Positions 23,222 to 34,631 are shown, counted from the first letter of the stretch. The stretch: 64,000 nt of DNA from Kwoniella bestiolae CBS 10118 (GCF_000512585.2 NC_089243.1:1736001-1800000), one strand, 5' to 3'. The notes: a model not told the origin generated them from the letters alone. A program made the numbers and translations.

Positions 23222-23747
23222 AGTGCAGAGTGATGAAGCAATGTGAGTGTTATGACTTGTCAATTCCGCTCGGAGGAGACAACAGGTTTGTGTTCCATAT
23301 GACTGCTGCTATATATGCGTTATACTGGGGGTTCATGTATAGTGCATGTCGTCTCCGACGGGCATGGGATACGGTGGTGATGATTAGGCCGGGGGCAGAT
23401 GACAGTATCTTGCTCGGTTCCGTACAATTTGGCCCGCATACGTTGCAAAGATATCAGCAGACTCAAAGGTAAATCATTGATCAGCGGATCTTCTGATTAT
23501 AATTGTGTTGGGGGTAGGAGATACAGTTTTGGTCATTGTCACTGTCATGCTGCCCAAGAGAGCCCAACCGCTGAGCATTGACTGAATGATTGACATGATT
23601 GCATGTACAAGGGGCACCTATTGATCATCCATCAATAGCTGAACTCGTTTGTTAGAATGCCTTTCATTAAGTGCATTGGTTTCTCTGATTATACCCAACG
23701 AGAATGCTTCCAACCACCCCTCGGTTCCCTAGAGGTACCGATACCGA
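23222..23747. promoter_or_regulatory. Intergenic region with TATA element of CPL-5
   Basis: 526 bp. A TATA-like atatatag (minus strand) lies at 23309-23316, about 90 bp before the CPL-5 ATG. No gene or relic recognised. Confidence 0.4.
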
Positions 23748-24936
23748 TCATCCCAAGTACACACATCGATCATTTTTCAGAATATACCCTTCTTCACAGG
23801 CAAAAGCAAGGCATTCACCTAACAGGCAAGTTACTCCATCTTGGCTTACTCCGGACATGGACAAACAGCTGTAGATCAGTTTAGCATCAGCAGGAGATCT
23901 ACTAACAGCATAAATGGGGCAGACTCACTTATTGCCAGTCCTGGTGCTGTTGTCAGACTGACCGACTTGCCCATCCATACATCCGCCGCACGATTCCAGC
24001 TCCGATTGGGTATCAAGGCACTGTCAAGAGACCAATTAGATAGGTCCCCGTTCAGTGAGGCGATGAGCTACTCACCTCAAAACTAAATTGGTCATCCTCC
24101 GAAGTGCGACAAGCGGTTAAGCCCTTGGGACATATCGCCAGCGCCTTCTGACCAGCCTCCCTCTTCAACCTTTCCTTCATCTGTCTTCTGACCCATCCAC
24201 TCGGTGCGCCACTGGACCCCGGAGGATGTTGAAAGATCATCCAGTTGAAGTCTTGAAGGTTGGTTCCTTCACAACTGTTCAGATCATAGTAATTTGGTTC
24301 ATCCGAGCAGCTACATCGTATGTCATCGCCCACTGCTCTGTCAACGAAAGCGTATTCTGCGTTCTTGCATTGCGCAAAGCACGCTTCGAAATCGGGAACG
24401 TTGGTGAATTGTCGCTCGGCATAGTCGGTAAGAACGGAGCATCCGAGTCTACTGAAAGTGGTTTTGAGTAACCATACCTTTAGGAAAGCGTCAGTGATCG
24501 AACATCATTGAAGCGAAGAATGAGGCGAGCAAATTGGTACTCACCGTTGTTATAGGAGGATCATAGAAGTTTGCTTGCCCGCAATTCTCACCATACGTCC
24601 AGCCTGATGGTGTATCTCCCAAGCTATTCCCACATTGACATACGTATCTGATATCTGTCGCTTGCTGATCAGGGTTCCAGTAAGAGTAGTAGTATTTGAA
24701 GGCATAGAGAGAGTCGTACGTGCTTGTGCATCCCGCCTACGCGAAAGAGTCTCAATCAGCCGCTCGAATCATCAGCAAGAGGTTGAACTCACTGCACATG
24801 CTTCCATGGACATTGGATCGTTTGAGAATTCCTGGGGACCATTTGCATACGGATAACATCCCAAGGGAACGATGTTCGCGCTGCATAGCGAGAGAGATAG
24901 TCCAGCCAGGATCGGGTACAGCAGGGAGCGTCTCAT
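23748..24936 (-). CDS. CPL-6, secreted cysteine-rich protein with Cpl1-like domain
   Basis: Exons 24936-24793, 24736-24545, 24477-24076, 24020-23929 and 23868-23748; 316 residues. Signal peptide MRRSLLYPILAGLSLSLCSA, first module NIVPLGCYPYANGP and VCQCGNSLGDTPSGWTYGEN, second module VWLLKTTFSRLGCS, ACFAQCKNAEYAFVD and RCSCSDEPN. It shares with CPL-5 the stretch FNWMIFQHPPGSSGAPSGW, here followed by VRRQMKERLKREAG, so the cleavage site is RR instead of KR. The Cpl1-like domain reads ICPKGLTACRTS, CLDTQSELESCGGC, NCLSMSGVSQDGVTC, GECLAFACEEGYIL and CVYLG. A TATA-like tatatac is at 24999-25005, about 65 bp upstream. Confidence 0.87.
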
Positions 24937-25457
24937 GTTAAATGTGGATCGATAGGGCGATGCAGTGCGACGACAGATAAGTACCACTACTTGACGCGTA
25001 TATATGTACATGAGATGATAATTCCCTGTTGTGTAGAGCTTGTTTGATCTACATATGCACCTATAAACAGATCACAAGGTCAGAGCGAGATTGATTGTCT
25101 TCTCCAGGTCCAATCATTGCCGTCAAGGTTAAGATTCTTGTTCGGCTCCGCTTACTATACGCCACCGCACGGACATCTCAGGAACACCAGCTGATCAATA
25201 TTTCATCACCTCTGCCTGCGTTGAGGCTTCTCTTTCATGCGCATCGTATGCATAGATAAGAGGTCTGAGTTTAATAAGGCTGATGCTCCGGGTATGGCTT
25301 GTGCATCAAGCTGAAAGCCCCATCTTCTCCCTGGGCACCAGGCACCGGTGTCCATACCTCCTTGTTTATTTTACAATGGTACATGTTGGGAGTATATCTC
25401 TATCTCTATATATTGTCCTGCCAAGCCCCATACTTAAAGGTACCTTCCATCGATAGG
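24937..25457. promoter_or_regulatory. Intergenic region with TATA element of CPL-6
   Basis: 521 bp. TATA-like element (atatatac on the minus strand) at 24998-25005. The stretch 25380-25430 is A/T-rich with atctctatctctatatat. No gene recognised. Confidence 0.4.
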
Positions 25458-26588
25458 CTAATCAGGTAAACACATGCCTTCGTTTAGGTGATAACGCTCT
25501 TCACAGGCAAAAACAAGACATTTTCCACGAACGCACGTTACCCCATCAGGTCGGACACCGGCTATCTGGGTGCAACTGTAGTCAAAGGTTTAGCGTGCTT
25601 CCAGTTGTAATTATACATATCACCCACTCTGTTCCCGCAGCATTTGATACCTCACCCAGATCAGAAAGTTTACCACCTGGAATCATATCGCCGAATAGAC
25701 ATCCACCACAAGACTCCAGCTCCTCGTCGGTGGCGATGCACTGCCAAGTAAGAAGCTTAGTCAACTTCCGCCTGTCGACTCCCTTGTCACACCACCAACT
25801 CACTTCATAGTCCAATTGTGAGGCTACTCCCGGTCCTACTTTACATGCCCTCGACCCCTCTGGACACAAATCCTCCTCTTGACCACCATCATCAATTCTC
25901 CTTTTACCTACAAAACCGCTCGGCAGGACCGTCTGGGAGTATACAAACCAGTCGCCAATTCCACAGACAGTCTGCAGGTCATCAGGATTCGGAATGTTGA
26001 AGGTGCAAGAGCAAAAGATGTGGCTATCGATATATACAGTGAATGCAATGGGATATCTGCTGCAATCGTTCAGGCATTGGACGAGGCTGTTGACAGGGGA
26101 ATTTGGTGTACCAGGCAGGTACAAACAGCCGGAATAGGACCAGTCACCGGGAGAAGGTAGGTAGAAGACCTGGGCGAAGGGTAACACTGAATTCTCCCTC
26201 TGACGAGGTCCCTTGAGATGATCTTACTCACCTGAACATTGGGATAGTCACAGAGACTAGTAGGAATCAGATAGTGACCATCCGGCTGGGCGAAACCACA
26301 TTGACAAATCCTGAAAGTAGGGAAATCACCTTGATCTTCTGGATCGGGCCATGAGTACGAGTATTCTGTACCACTGGAACGACAGATATCCTAAGGGAAT
26401 ATTCTCAGCTCGACCTCACACAGATACTGACGCACCTGACAATTGTCCAGATAGCTATCATAAACCATGCCTCCCGGTATGGGCAGAACCCTAGGGTCGA
26501 AACATCCCACGAATACATCCGCTAAGACAAAATGTACAGTTGCAATGAAGACTATTACGAGCAGCCGACTTGAGTATGGTACGAGCAT
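25458..26588 (-). CDS. CPL-7, secreted cysteine-rich protein with Cpl1-like domain
   Basis: Exons 26588-26436, 26390-26232, 26169-25804, 25740-25628 and 25575-25458; 302 residues. Signal peptide MLVPYSSRLLVIVFIATVHF ending VLADVF, first module VGCFDPRVLPIPGG and RICQCGFAQPDG, second module DWSYSGCLYLPGTPN, QCLNDCSRYPIAFTVY and FCSCTFNIPNPDD. Dibasic site PSGFVGKRRIDD. The Cpl1-like domain reads LCPEGSRACKV, CIATDEELESCGGC, DCTQIAGVRPDGVTC, GKCLVFACEERYHL and MCLPD. The intron 1 donor is GTGCGT. Its first two exons resemble those of the neighbouring degenerate copy CPL-8. No TATA element is obvious upstream. Confidence 0.85.
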
Positions 26589-27106
26589 ACTGATTTGGGA
26601 GAAGCGTAATCCAGAAGTCGGAACAATATTGATAGATCCCGAGACTATGTGGATGCATAGAAATAGGGAACACTGGGTGGCGAGTGCTGTGAAGAGAAAC
26701 CGACGACCGGGAAGAGCGCCCAAGTCATACTCAACTTTGATGCTGCCAATCAATGTGTTTGCTGAATGCCGGCTTTTTTTACAAGCATCTCGCATTATCG
26801 AAAACGTCAAGATAACAGGAAGAATACTGATGGCCCTGGGAAGGAGTAAGGATCGCCGTGTGTGCTACGGGATCCGAACAACCACCTTCACAGTCTGTTA
26901 TGTGCAGTATAAAGATTTGATGGATGTTCGATGCAGTCCGATATGTCCACCCAGCACAGATTGTCATCCTTGTGTGGTGCCCTGTATTCCTTTCGAAGCT
27001 GAATTTATTACCGTGTTGGGTCACTCGGGCGGTACATGAGTGCATACGTGGGCAAGCTGAAGCTATCTGCCGATCTCGCTAAGAATAAACATAATACGTT
27101 TTTCCA
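26589..27106. other. Intergenic region
   Basis: 518 bp between CPL-7 and the remains of CPL-8. Open frames here on both strands lack splice or family support, and no Cpl1-like domain belonging to CPL-8 was found. Confidence 0.35.
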
Positions 27107-27733
27107 CTAGCCTATCTTTCCTTCCTCGCCTGGATGATGGGGTGGGTGGCAAGGTATGTGAGTACCAGAATGGTTCTTCGGGTGCACACGCAGTGATAGA
27201 CTCGGATCATATCCGAATATCGAACAGGTACATTGCAGAGTCATGAATTCGCCAGCACGATGGAAGCGGGTGACAGGGTAGGGAGCGGAAAAACAGATGT
27301 CAAGGCATTCCCTTGGACTGTATATGTACCGCCATGCAGAATTATCTGGGGAAGTATAAAAGCCTACCCACGTCGACCTTGACGTTCGGATACCCGCATT
27401 CAGGATCCGCAACCAATCCTTCGAATACTGGATCATCCGGCCAGTTCTGACAGAACAAGGTATGAGATGTTGGGTCGGTCTTCCAAGAGAATGCCCATCC
27501 GGATTGCTGGGGAAGTAGCATATGCTATTATGGCCTGGTTAGACGTACTGTACACTCACAGATGTTACACGATCATAACTCACTGGACAACTCTCATACC
27601 TATCGTCATACTGAAGAACAGGTGTGTTATGTCCAGTGAGGACATATGGCGAGAAACATCCCAGATATGCGTCCGCTAAGACTTTGGTTGAGAGGGATAG
27701 CAAAGCTGTGGCGAATAGGGGTAAGCAGTACAT
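27107..27733 (-). pseudogene. CPL-8, degenerate family member without Cpl1-like domain
   Basis: Exon 1 (27733-27584) is intact: a signal peptide (MYCLPLFATALLSLSTKVLA) followed by DAYLGCFSPYVLTGHN. Exon 2 is recognisable in the frame that ends DPECGYPNVKVD (about 27532-27367), matching the end of exon 2 in CPL-2 and CPL-7. The part of exon 3 that remains reads RECLDICFSAPYPVTRFHRA and LQCTCSIFGYDP and ends after HHPGEEGKIG at 27107. Between exon 2 and this segment only about 25 nt are left, too short for an intron of this genome, and the opening of exon 3 (the G-C module found in other copies) is missing. No Kex2-type site and no Cpl1-like domain follow. I read it as a copy broken by deletions. 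A TATA-like tatatatc is at 27818-27825. Confidence 0.6.
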
Positions 27734-28094
27734 ATTGATACTTGGTAATACCTTCCTTGAGAAGATGCAGACCAACTGTTTGTGAGGTGTTCCTGACGTT
27801 TTCAGTTTGCCAGACATTGATATATACAAGACCTGCTGGTTGCACGACGCAGTGAATGATGGATGATGAGTGATCCACACAGTCGAGCTGGGACTGCCCA
27901 TCATCTCAGCAATCGGACCTCGTGCAGGGCTCTAAGTATCGCTCAATACGCATGCTTCCAGTAAGCATAAACACACTGTTCATGATCATCATCAAACCAC
28001 ATAACTCGATGATTTCCATAGTCTTTGATACACAAGAAATGAAGGACATGAGAAGAGCTACAGCAGACTCCCAACGAGCTATAGGATATAGCAC
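27734..28094. promoter_or_regulatory. Intergenic region with TATA-like element of CPL-8
   Basis: 361 bp. TATA-like gatatatac at 27819-27827 (about 90 bp before the CPL-8 ATG). Nothing else recognised. Confidence 0.3.
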
Positions 28095-29131
28095 TTAAGT
28101 CTGAACACATCGTTTGCCATCCGTAGTATACTCATCTTGGCACTGCGACACCAAGCATACTCCCTTGTGGCAGGTCGCTCCACCGATTGCAACTCCTTCC
28201 ATCGCTGAGCAGCTGGATGAGAAACGACGTAAGCTTGATTTCTTCTTGCCATTGTTCACGGAGGGAAAAGCAGTCTGAAACAAGGACTGCACTCACTCTG
28301 CTGAATGGTGATTTTGATCACCGGTTGAAAGGAAAGTACCGTATCTGCATCCTCCACACGATTCTAACTCTTGATCTGTGTCGATGCACTGTATGCATAA
28401 GTGTTAGTGAACCACATCAAAGAGGATTTTGTATTACAGTAAAGCCACTCACCTCATATGCCAACCCAGCACCATCCAGGATATTACAGGGGGTGAGACC
28501 GTCGGGACAGAGAGCATTTGAGCTTCTGACTTCCATCCTGTTTCCGAGTCTGCGCTTCACCGCACCACTGGGTTGAGGGAAATGATTATAGATAAACCAT
28601 GCACCTGGAAGACAGGCTGTAGCTGGTGTCCCATACCAAGGATGATCGCTGTAGTTATAGCATCTGCAAGTTATTATGCTGGGATCTTGAGGGTTGTATA
28701 CCACACCAGCCCAGGAATAAGGGTTGCAGGTGGCGAAACAGTCTCTAGCGGAGCTGACAATTGTTCCGGGTGTGTTGGGAATGAAGGTATGACAGTTGTA
28801 CCATACGAATTGGTAAGCGAGCTGGTACGGAACGATCACCTGAAGCAGTGCGATGTTAATTGATTCTTTGTTATTCAAGCACTGGTTACAGTATAGATTG
28901 AAGGCGCTGTAGACTTACCGTTACGTCTGATGTCCCTTCCGATGGATTATGACATCCGTCAATCAGATACTCCGGATTAGGTGGTTCATCTGTACATAGA
29001 CACCAAAGTTTGTAGCTTGGATGAGTTCGACCATCAAGAACATCTCTTGAGAAACAACCAATATAGTTCGCCACAGCCTTACTGCTTAACGCGAGAACGA
29101 TAAGTACCAATGGTGTGATTGAGGGATACAT
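28095..29131 (-). CDS. CPL-9, family member with fused exons 1 and 2 and internal deletion
   Basis: Exons 29131-28919, 28839-28453, 28388-28297 and 28212-28095; 269 residues. Signal peptide MYPSITPLVLIVLALSSKAVA and NYIGCFSRDVLDG, but then the frame runs directly into the end of the first module (YKLWCLCTDEPPNPEY) and TSDVT. The end of exon 1, intron 1 and the start of exon 2 present in CPL-12 to CPL-14 are missing, with loss of two cysteines. The second module has DCFATCNPYSWAGVVY and CRCYNYSDHP, and the site PSGAVKRRLGN is present. The Cpl1-like domain is complete: LCPDGLTPCN, CIDTDQELESCGGC, DCSAMEGV, ATCHKGVCLVSQCQDEY and RCVQT. The frame stays open, so the protein may still be made. TATA-like attataaa at 29205-29212. 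Confidence 0.8.
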
Positions 29132-29572
29132 AGCAGCTGAAGGTATTTGTCTCGCTAAACTCTTCGTTTGATGTTCGAAACGTCATTGGTATTGTATATG
29201 TGCGATTATAAACCAGGATTTCAATAGAATTTACTCTCAGCACGGTGATCGTACATCACATGCATGAGGTTTGCAGAAACCTCGAGACCCAGCATGCACG
29301 ACCTTGAGCATAAACACACAAACACATGTGCACCGCTTCATTTTACAGATCCCACGACTTTCTATGCCCACTTATCCAGTGACTCTTGTCGAGATTCTCG
29401 GCCTAGGCGCCATATCAAATTAGACTGTGGAGGCAGTGCAGATTTGGCCGATCGTGATCAGATCAGATACAGGTTGAACATGATTGCATATTTCATACTG
29501 TAGTACGTACGTAGATCACCATCAAAGGTGAATCACAATTGTCCATTGGGTAGTAGCGGCAAGACGTCCTCC
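29132..29572. promoter_or_regulatory. Intergenic region with TATA element of CPL-9
   Basis: 441 bp. TATA-like tttataat (minus strand) at 29205-29212, about 75 bp before the CPL-9 ATG. No gene recognised. Confidence 0.4.
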
Positions 29573-30732
29573 TCATTGAAGTACGCACCTGTCATCTATC
29601 AAGGTATAGCCGTCTTCGCAAGCAAAGGCGACACAGCGGCCATCGTGGCACGCTACACCGTTATTGAGGACTCCGGTGAGGGATGTACAGCTAGCACGCC
29701 ATTGTCAATATACTCAATCAACACAGGCATATGCATAACTTACTCAGTACCAGTCGGAGTTGTAGGTCCTTGAGATGTGTATTCACCATAGACGCATCCA
29801 CCGCAGGACTCCAGCTCACTCATGGTGTCGATACACTGTTCGTGCGTCAGCTTGTTTCACCAGATATGAGATCTGAGTATACACACCTCATAGGTTGAAT
29901 CGCTCGTCTGCGCCAACGAGCAAGCTGTCGCACCCAATGGACAAAAAGTACCTTCTCGAGCCAATTTTGCTCTTGCTTGTTGATTTTTGACAAAAGCGCT
30001 TGGTTGAGAGATGTAGCTGAAAGTATTCCAGTTTTCCCACCCGCAACTGGTTGATGGTTCGCCCAGCCACAGGTCGCTGTTCTCGAAGCATGCACAGTCG
30101 GCGGTGACTGATCGTCGATGTGGGAGCAAGACGGCATAGGGTCGACTTTGCGCTTGGCATTGAGTTAGACATTGATAGATATCGGTGACTTGGAATGGAT
30201 GGAAGCTAGAGAGTGGCGTATCGGGATGAACGCAGGGCCCATCTGACCAGCCGTTGATACTTGTCGCCACGGCGACGACCTGTTCTGGTATTAGCCATGT
30301 ACTGGGCCAGGAAATATTTTTACTCACCGGTGCATCTGACTCTTGGTTTACACCGGGATAACAGTAATCGTAAGAATTCAGGAGGTGAGTGAAGCTGAGC
30401 ACGGTGTTGGTGCAAAAGCATGTTTCATATATCCCAACTCCCCCATATTGACTATAAGACCAGGTATAATCGTAGCCGCGTTCTTGACACTTTAGGACAC
30501 ATGAGTGTTCCGCATAGTTAACAGCGGTCATTTTCTGACTAGACTTTGTCGAGGATGCACTCACATTGCAAGGCACTTGTGGAGGGTTCTCGTTCTGATA
30601 TGCGTATTCTCCAATAGCGCCACTGAAAATCGCCTCTCGATCGAAACACCCAACACCGACTGCTGCGTTGACCAGTGTTCCTTGAAGGGTTACTGTTAAA
30701 ATGCTCGTCACGACAGCAAGTGAACTGAGCAT
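29573..30732 (-). CDS. CPL-10, secreted cysteine-rich protein with Cpl1-like domain, Kex2-type site altered
   Basis: Exons 30732-30565, 30489-30328, 30279-29887, 29835-29744 and 29690-29573; 310 residues. Introns 1 and 2 happen to be open in frame, so a single 298-codon ORF covers exons 1-3, but donors and acceptors match the family. Signal peptide MLSSLAVVTSILTVTLQGTL, modules GVGCFDREAIFSG, YETCFCTNTVL, QCLTQCQAQSRPYAV and DCACFENSDLW. Where other copies have KR or RR this one has PSAFVKNQQARAKL, so dibasic cleavage may be absent. The Cpl1-like domain reads FCPLGATACS, CIDTMSELESCGGC, DCTSLTGV, VACHDGRCVAFACEDGYTL and RCVLQ. A strong TATA box (tatatatattt on the minus strand) is at 30763-30773, about 35 bp upstream of the ATG. 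Confidence 0.83.
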
Positions 30733-31225
30733 CGCGTACACGTAAGCTGACAACGTCTGACAAATATATATAAGCCTTGTAGAAGTGTGAACGTGAAGTC
30801 TTCAAGGGAATAGAGAGCCATAGAGTATGGCTCAGAAGTTGGGTGGAATGCGTTTAGGGCTCAATAGTTGTACTTACAATGACTTTCATGATTTTTAAAT
30901 TGTGCATAGTGGGAAAGTGGGAGCCGAACAAATGGATGATTCATTGGGAAGGATCAGCACTTTGATGCTTATAATCAAAGCATCAAGAAGAAAAATTGGT
31001 ATTCTCTTCTAATGATCAGCACGTGAATGCATAGCTTTTTACAGACCATGTGACGATCAGATCGCTTTCATACGAACCTCTACAGAGTCAGTTAGCAGTG
31101 ACATGTCCTGATGAATAGTCTGTTTCATCCAGTGTCCAAATTTTATCCCAAGCGAATGACTGGGCAAAATGATCTGCACAAGCATAAATCAGGTGGATCA
31201 GTCTCTGACATTGCAAGCAAAGAGG
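30733..31225. promoter_or_regulatory. Intergenic region with TATA box of CPL-10
   Basis: 493 bp. Clear TATA box at 30763-30773 (tatatatattt, minus strand). Upstream there is A/T-rich DNA but no supported gene. Confidence 0.45.
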
Positions 31226-31325
31226 TTATGCTCGAATGGACAAGCATTCGTTGTCGCTCAGCTCAAATCCGACTTCACAGGCGAAAGGGACGCATCGATT
31301 GTCATATCGACCTTTATATGTTCGT
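31226..31325 (-). pseudogene. Relic of a Cpl1-like last exon
   Basis: On the minus strand about 33 codons read YDNRCVPFACEVGFELSDNE, then CLSIRA and a stop at 31226-31228. This matches the end of the family domain (QCVAFDCEDGFELVDHQC in CPL-11) in order and spacing. The opening of the exon (DCT.L.GV and the first cysteine pair) and all upstream exons are not found nearby. It is the trace of a copy that was deleted between CPL-10 and CPL-11. Confidence 0.7.
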
Positions 31326-31665
31326 GCTTGTCAGCTCACCATTAGGCTCGCATCAGAAACGAACTTAACCGGGATCGGGGAGCCGAATATGCGATAGACG
31401 TACGTGATGACATTGAATCGTCTGGTAGACGATCCATCAAGGGATGTTAAAGGAATGAGCAGCGGGGATTGTTCGCGATCTCAGACATGACCAGCTGATA
31501 CCTCGCAGCTCTCACTCCATTGAGGTCGTCGATCTAACAGTGCACGATCAAGCAGTGATTCATATGGAAACATAATTTGCATAAAAAACCACATGACTAT
31601 GAAGCACATCACAATCCTGTCTCCCAAAGTCCGTTCATCCATACATGTGATGTTAGGCAGACAGA
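31326..31665. other. Intergenic region
   Basis: 340 bp that could once have held the remaining exons of the relic copy. I recognise no coding remains here. Confidence 0.35.
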
Positions 31666-32829
31666 TCACGCTTTGATGGGGACACACTGATGATCAACCA
31701 GCTCAAACCCATCTTCACAGTCGAATGCGACACATTGACTGTTATAGCATGCTACGCCACTGGGTGTGATACCAGTTAATGCGGTGCAGCTATTGACAGA
31801 AGCAGTCAGCCGTGTGGTGGTAGTTAGAACTGAGTACCATCGTACTCACTCAAGTCCAAGGGGTGACTTGCTGGAAGAGGATCCAAACTCGATATCGATC
31901 TCTCCATGGATGCATCCACCGCACGATTCCAATTCGTGTGATGTATCGATACACTGAGGCATATCAGCTGCAATAGCCAGTCCATGAAACTTAAACTTTC
32001 GCTCACCTCATATGCGTGATCATCATTCTTAGTGACCTGACAAGCTTTCATCCCTTGAGGACACCTAAGCGTCGGTTCCTCCATCTTCAGTCTGTGTTGA
32101 GCATCTCTCTTCTTCTTGACCACAGCAGCGCTGTTGGTAGGTACTGAAATCTGTCGATATGGAACCCAGATTTCGGGGGCATTGCAATCGTTGACAGGTT
32201 GATTGACCCAAGTTTGGTCGTTATCGGCACATCGGCAGTGAGCGGTGCTTTGTGCGGAGGCGAAATTCGTCACCGCATATCTCCAAGTCGAGCATAGCTC
32301 GAAGCACTGATAGATATCTGTGACCGTGGTACCAAGGTTGTTGAAGGGAGCGATGTGGCAATTGTCATCGTAATGGGATTGGAATCCATTCTGCTCGGTC
32401 ATAGCTCTCGCCTGTTGATTACCCCATATCAGAGGCAATCCCTTCAACTGGTTGATTGGTAAAAAATTGCGCTCACAATGATACCAGATCCTCCTTGACC
32501 ACAATTTCCATATCTGTATTTGAAATCCGGCGGTACATCACTGCACAAACATGGTCCTGAATTGAAGGTAGTGGCAAAAGTGGAATAGGCATAGAGGCTG
32601 CCGTGATCATAACAGTAGACCTGTGAAGTATGGATGAGCAAAGTAAGTGACATCTTGAAGGAGTATCGCTCACATCGCACCAGCCGTCATCATAATCTAA
32701 GTATCGCCATTGCGACGAGGGACGAACGGCATCGGTAAAGCATTTGATGTAAGGGTAAGACCAGTCCGGAGACAGTTGACCGCGGATACCTGAAAGGTAG
32801 AATAACACCAAGAGTGCCAGAAGGACCAT
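31666..32829 (-). CDS. CPL-11, secreted cysteine-rich protein with Cpl1-like domain
   Basis: Exons 32829-32674, 32620-32477, 32411-32007, 31953-31850 and 31789-31666; 310 residues. Signal peptide MVLLALLVLFYLSGIRG, first module YIKCFTDAVRPSS (the usual GCF is KCF) and PCLCSDVPPDF, second module DNCHIAPFNN, QCFELCSTWRYAVTNF and CRCADNDQTW. The basic site is AAVVKKKRDAQHRL. The Cpl1-like domain reads RCPQGMKACQV, CIDTSHELESCGGC, a Ser-rich loop (EFGSSSSKSP), DCTALTGITPSGVAC, SQCVAFDCEDGFEL and QCVPIKA. It and CPL-10 share the DIYQCF/L start of the second module. TATA-like tataataa at 32923-32930, about 95 bp upstream. Confidence 0.85.
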
Positions 32830-33493
32830 GTTGTATTTCGCAATATTGTTTGACAGAATGGGGATTAACGTCAATGAGAACAAGCAGTTTTCTCCAATGC
32901 TCGTGTAAATGGGAGGAAGCGCTTATTATACCAGATCCTTCCTATCACAGGAATCGAACAGTCACGGTTTGCTCGAAGCAGGGTATCCAGCGCGAAGCGT
33001 TGAGCGAAAGGTATGTGGTGTTCGGTTCCCGGAATACATACAGATTGACATATTGATTCACATCAGACGGAAAAAATCAAGCATCTTACGATGTGTCCAC
33101 CATGATCGGACTGATTTGATCTTCATGAAGCACCCGCCAATCAATGCCAGGTCAACTGACATCAAATCAGCCAAATGGCCAAAAAGTCGACTTCATCGGA
33201 ACAAGCAGACTTTCTGTTCTTTTCTCAATACCTTTCGTGTCCTTTGACCATGTGATGCAAAGTAAGTTCCATGGGATTCTTAACCAGTCGTGAAAACGAG
33301 ATACTATGCATAATTTGTGGTGATAGGACACAAGCGGTCGCCTAGCCTGAGAGTGATCATTATATACGTTGTCTGTTGAGAATAGTGCAAATTGATATGG
33401 TAGTTCCTATATCTCACTGGAATTAAGCATAACATGTATCACGATCACAATATTGCGCTAGATTAGTTTTCGAACTTGAACATGGACGACCGA
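32830..33493. promoter_or_regulatory. Intergenic region with TATA-like element of CPL-11
   Basis: 664 bp. TATA-like tataataa (minus strand) at 32923-32930. Two longer plus-strand open frames (32814-33056, 32909-33247) are not supported by splicing, composition or family. Nothing else recognised. Confidence 0.35.
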
Positions 33494-34631
33494 TCAAGCT
33501 ACACATGCACCGTGTTGAAGGGCAAATCCTTCTTCACATGCACCGACCACACATTGTCCTTGAACGCATGTGACATCGCTGATGACGATATTCTCCAGTG
33601 CGGTGCAACTACACATCAGGTTAGCTAGGCTGCTTTATATGACCGGCAAGGTACAACTTACTCGATACCAATGGTCGGTCGTACAGGGTGATTGACTATA
33701 TCTGATTCATATCGACCGTGTAGACAGCCGCCACATGATTCTGGATCGAGACTGATGTCGATGCACTAAACATATTTGGTCAGTATCTGACCAAGAGATG
33801 TCTCCTCTTACCTCGTAGCTGTCGCTTGGACCCGAGGGCAGATTACAAGCAGTCAAGCCTTCTGGGCATAGCGACTCTCGTTGATTGATGTATTGTAATC
33901 GAGCCTTACTTCTTTTGACGAATGAGCTGGGTTGGTTAGACTGCTGATAGATATACCAATCACCCTGATTGCAAGGTGTATAGTGTTCGCCTGACCAAAG
34001 AGCGTCAGTAGCATAGCAGAAGCAGTACCCCAGGCGTTCTCCCTCCCTAAATGCTAATCTCGCAAATTGATAGGCGGAGCATTCCGTGAGACATTCATAG
34101 AGGTTGCCCACTTGAGTGCTGAAGTCGAGAGCACCAGCCGAGGGGTAGCATGCGACGAAGGTAAAAGATGTGAGTGAGGTGGATACCTGCGCATTGATAC
34201 GGAGTGGGACTGTCAATATGAATGAAAGATATTGCATTGGGATACTCCACTCACCGTAACATCGCCTGGTGAGAAGAAACCAGGGTCGCAGGAGCCTGTC
34301 CCATCAGTGATGTATCGATAGTCTGGCGCATTGTTTGTGCAGAGACACCATTGGTCGTAACCCAGACCATTACGATATTGGGCGTACTCGTAGGTATAGA
34401 TCTTTCCTTCATTGGCGCAGTTGACCTGTTTGTTTCGTTGAAAGAATGAGCAAGTGCGCGACTCTCTGACAGTAGGTAATCAAACACACTCACAAGGCAG
34501 TCCACAGGAAAGATCCCAGGTTGTAGTTGTCCGACTTGACCTTCGAGTACCTCTGGATCTGAAAAGCATCCTACGAAGTTGGTAGCTGAAACGAGACTGA
34601 GTAGCGAGGCTAAGCAGGCGACGAAGAACAT
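33494..34631 (-). CDS. CPL-12, secreted cysteine-rich protein with Cpl1-like domain
   Basis: Exons 34631-34494, 34425-34255, 34186-33812, 33765-33662 and 33608-33494; 300 residues. Signal peptide MFFVACLASLLSLVSA, first module NFVGCFSDPEVLEGQVG, NCANEGKIYTYEYAQYR and QWCLCTNNAPDYRY, ending SPGDVT. Second module FTFVACYPSAG, ECLTECSAYQFARLAF and YCFCYATDALW. Dibasic site PSSFVKRSKARL. The Cpl1-like domain reads LCPEGLTACNL, CIDISLDPESCGGC, DCTALENIVISDVTC, GQCVVGACEEGFAL and ACVA. It forms a subgroup with CPL-13 and CPL-14 (shared YTYEY, G.DQWC.C, FCY and GDW(Y/F)IYEQ). The first module is the most WSC-like of the family. TATA-like ttataac at 34755-34761. Confidence 0.87.

Noticed and set aside
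26467..27039. Plus-strand 190-codon ORF opposite CPL-7
   Set aside because: Overlaps the well-supported first exon of CPL-7 antisense; a shadow of its codon pattern extended into intergenic DNA.
29857..30753. Single 298-codon ORF as an intronless gene
   Set aside because: Family comparison shows introns with proper donors and acceptors at the usual positions; the introns are simply free of stops. CPL-10 is modelled with five exons.
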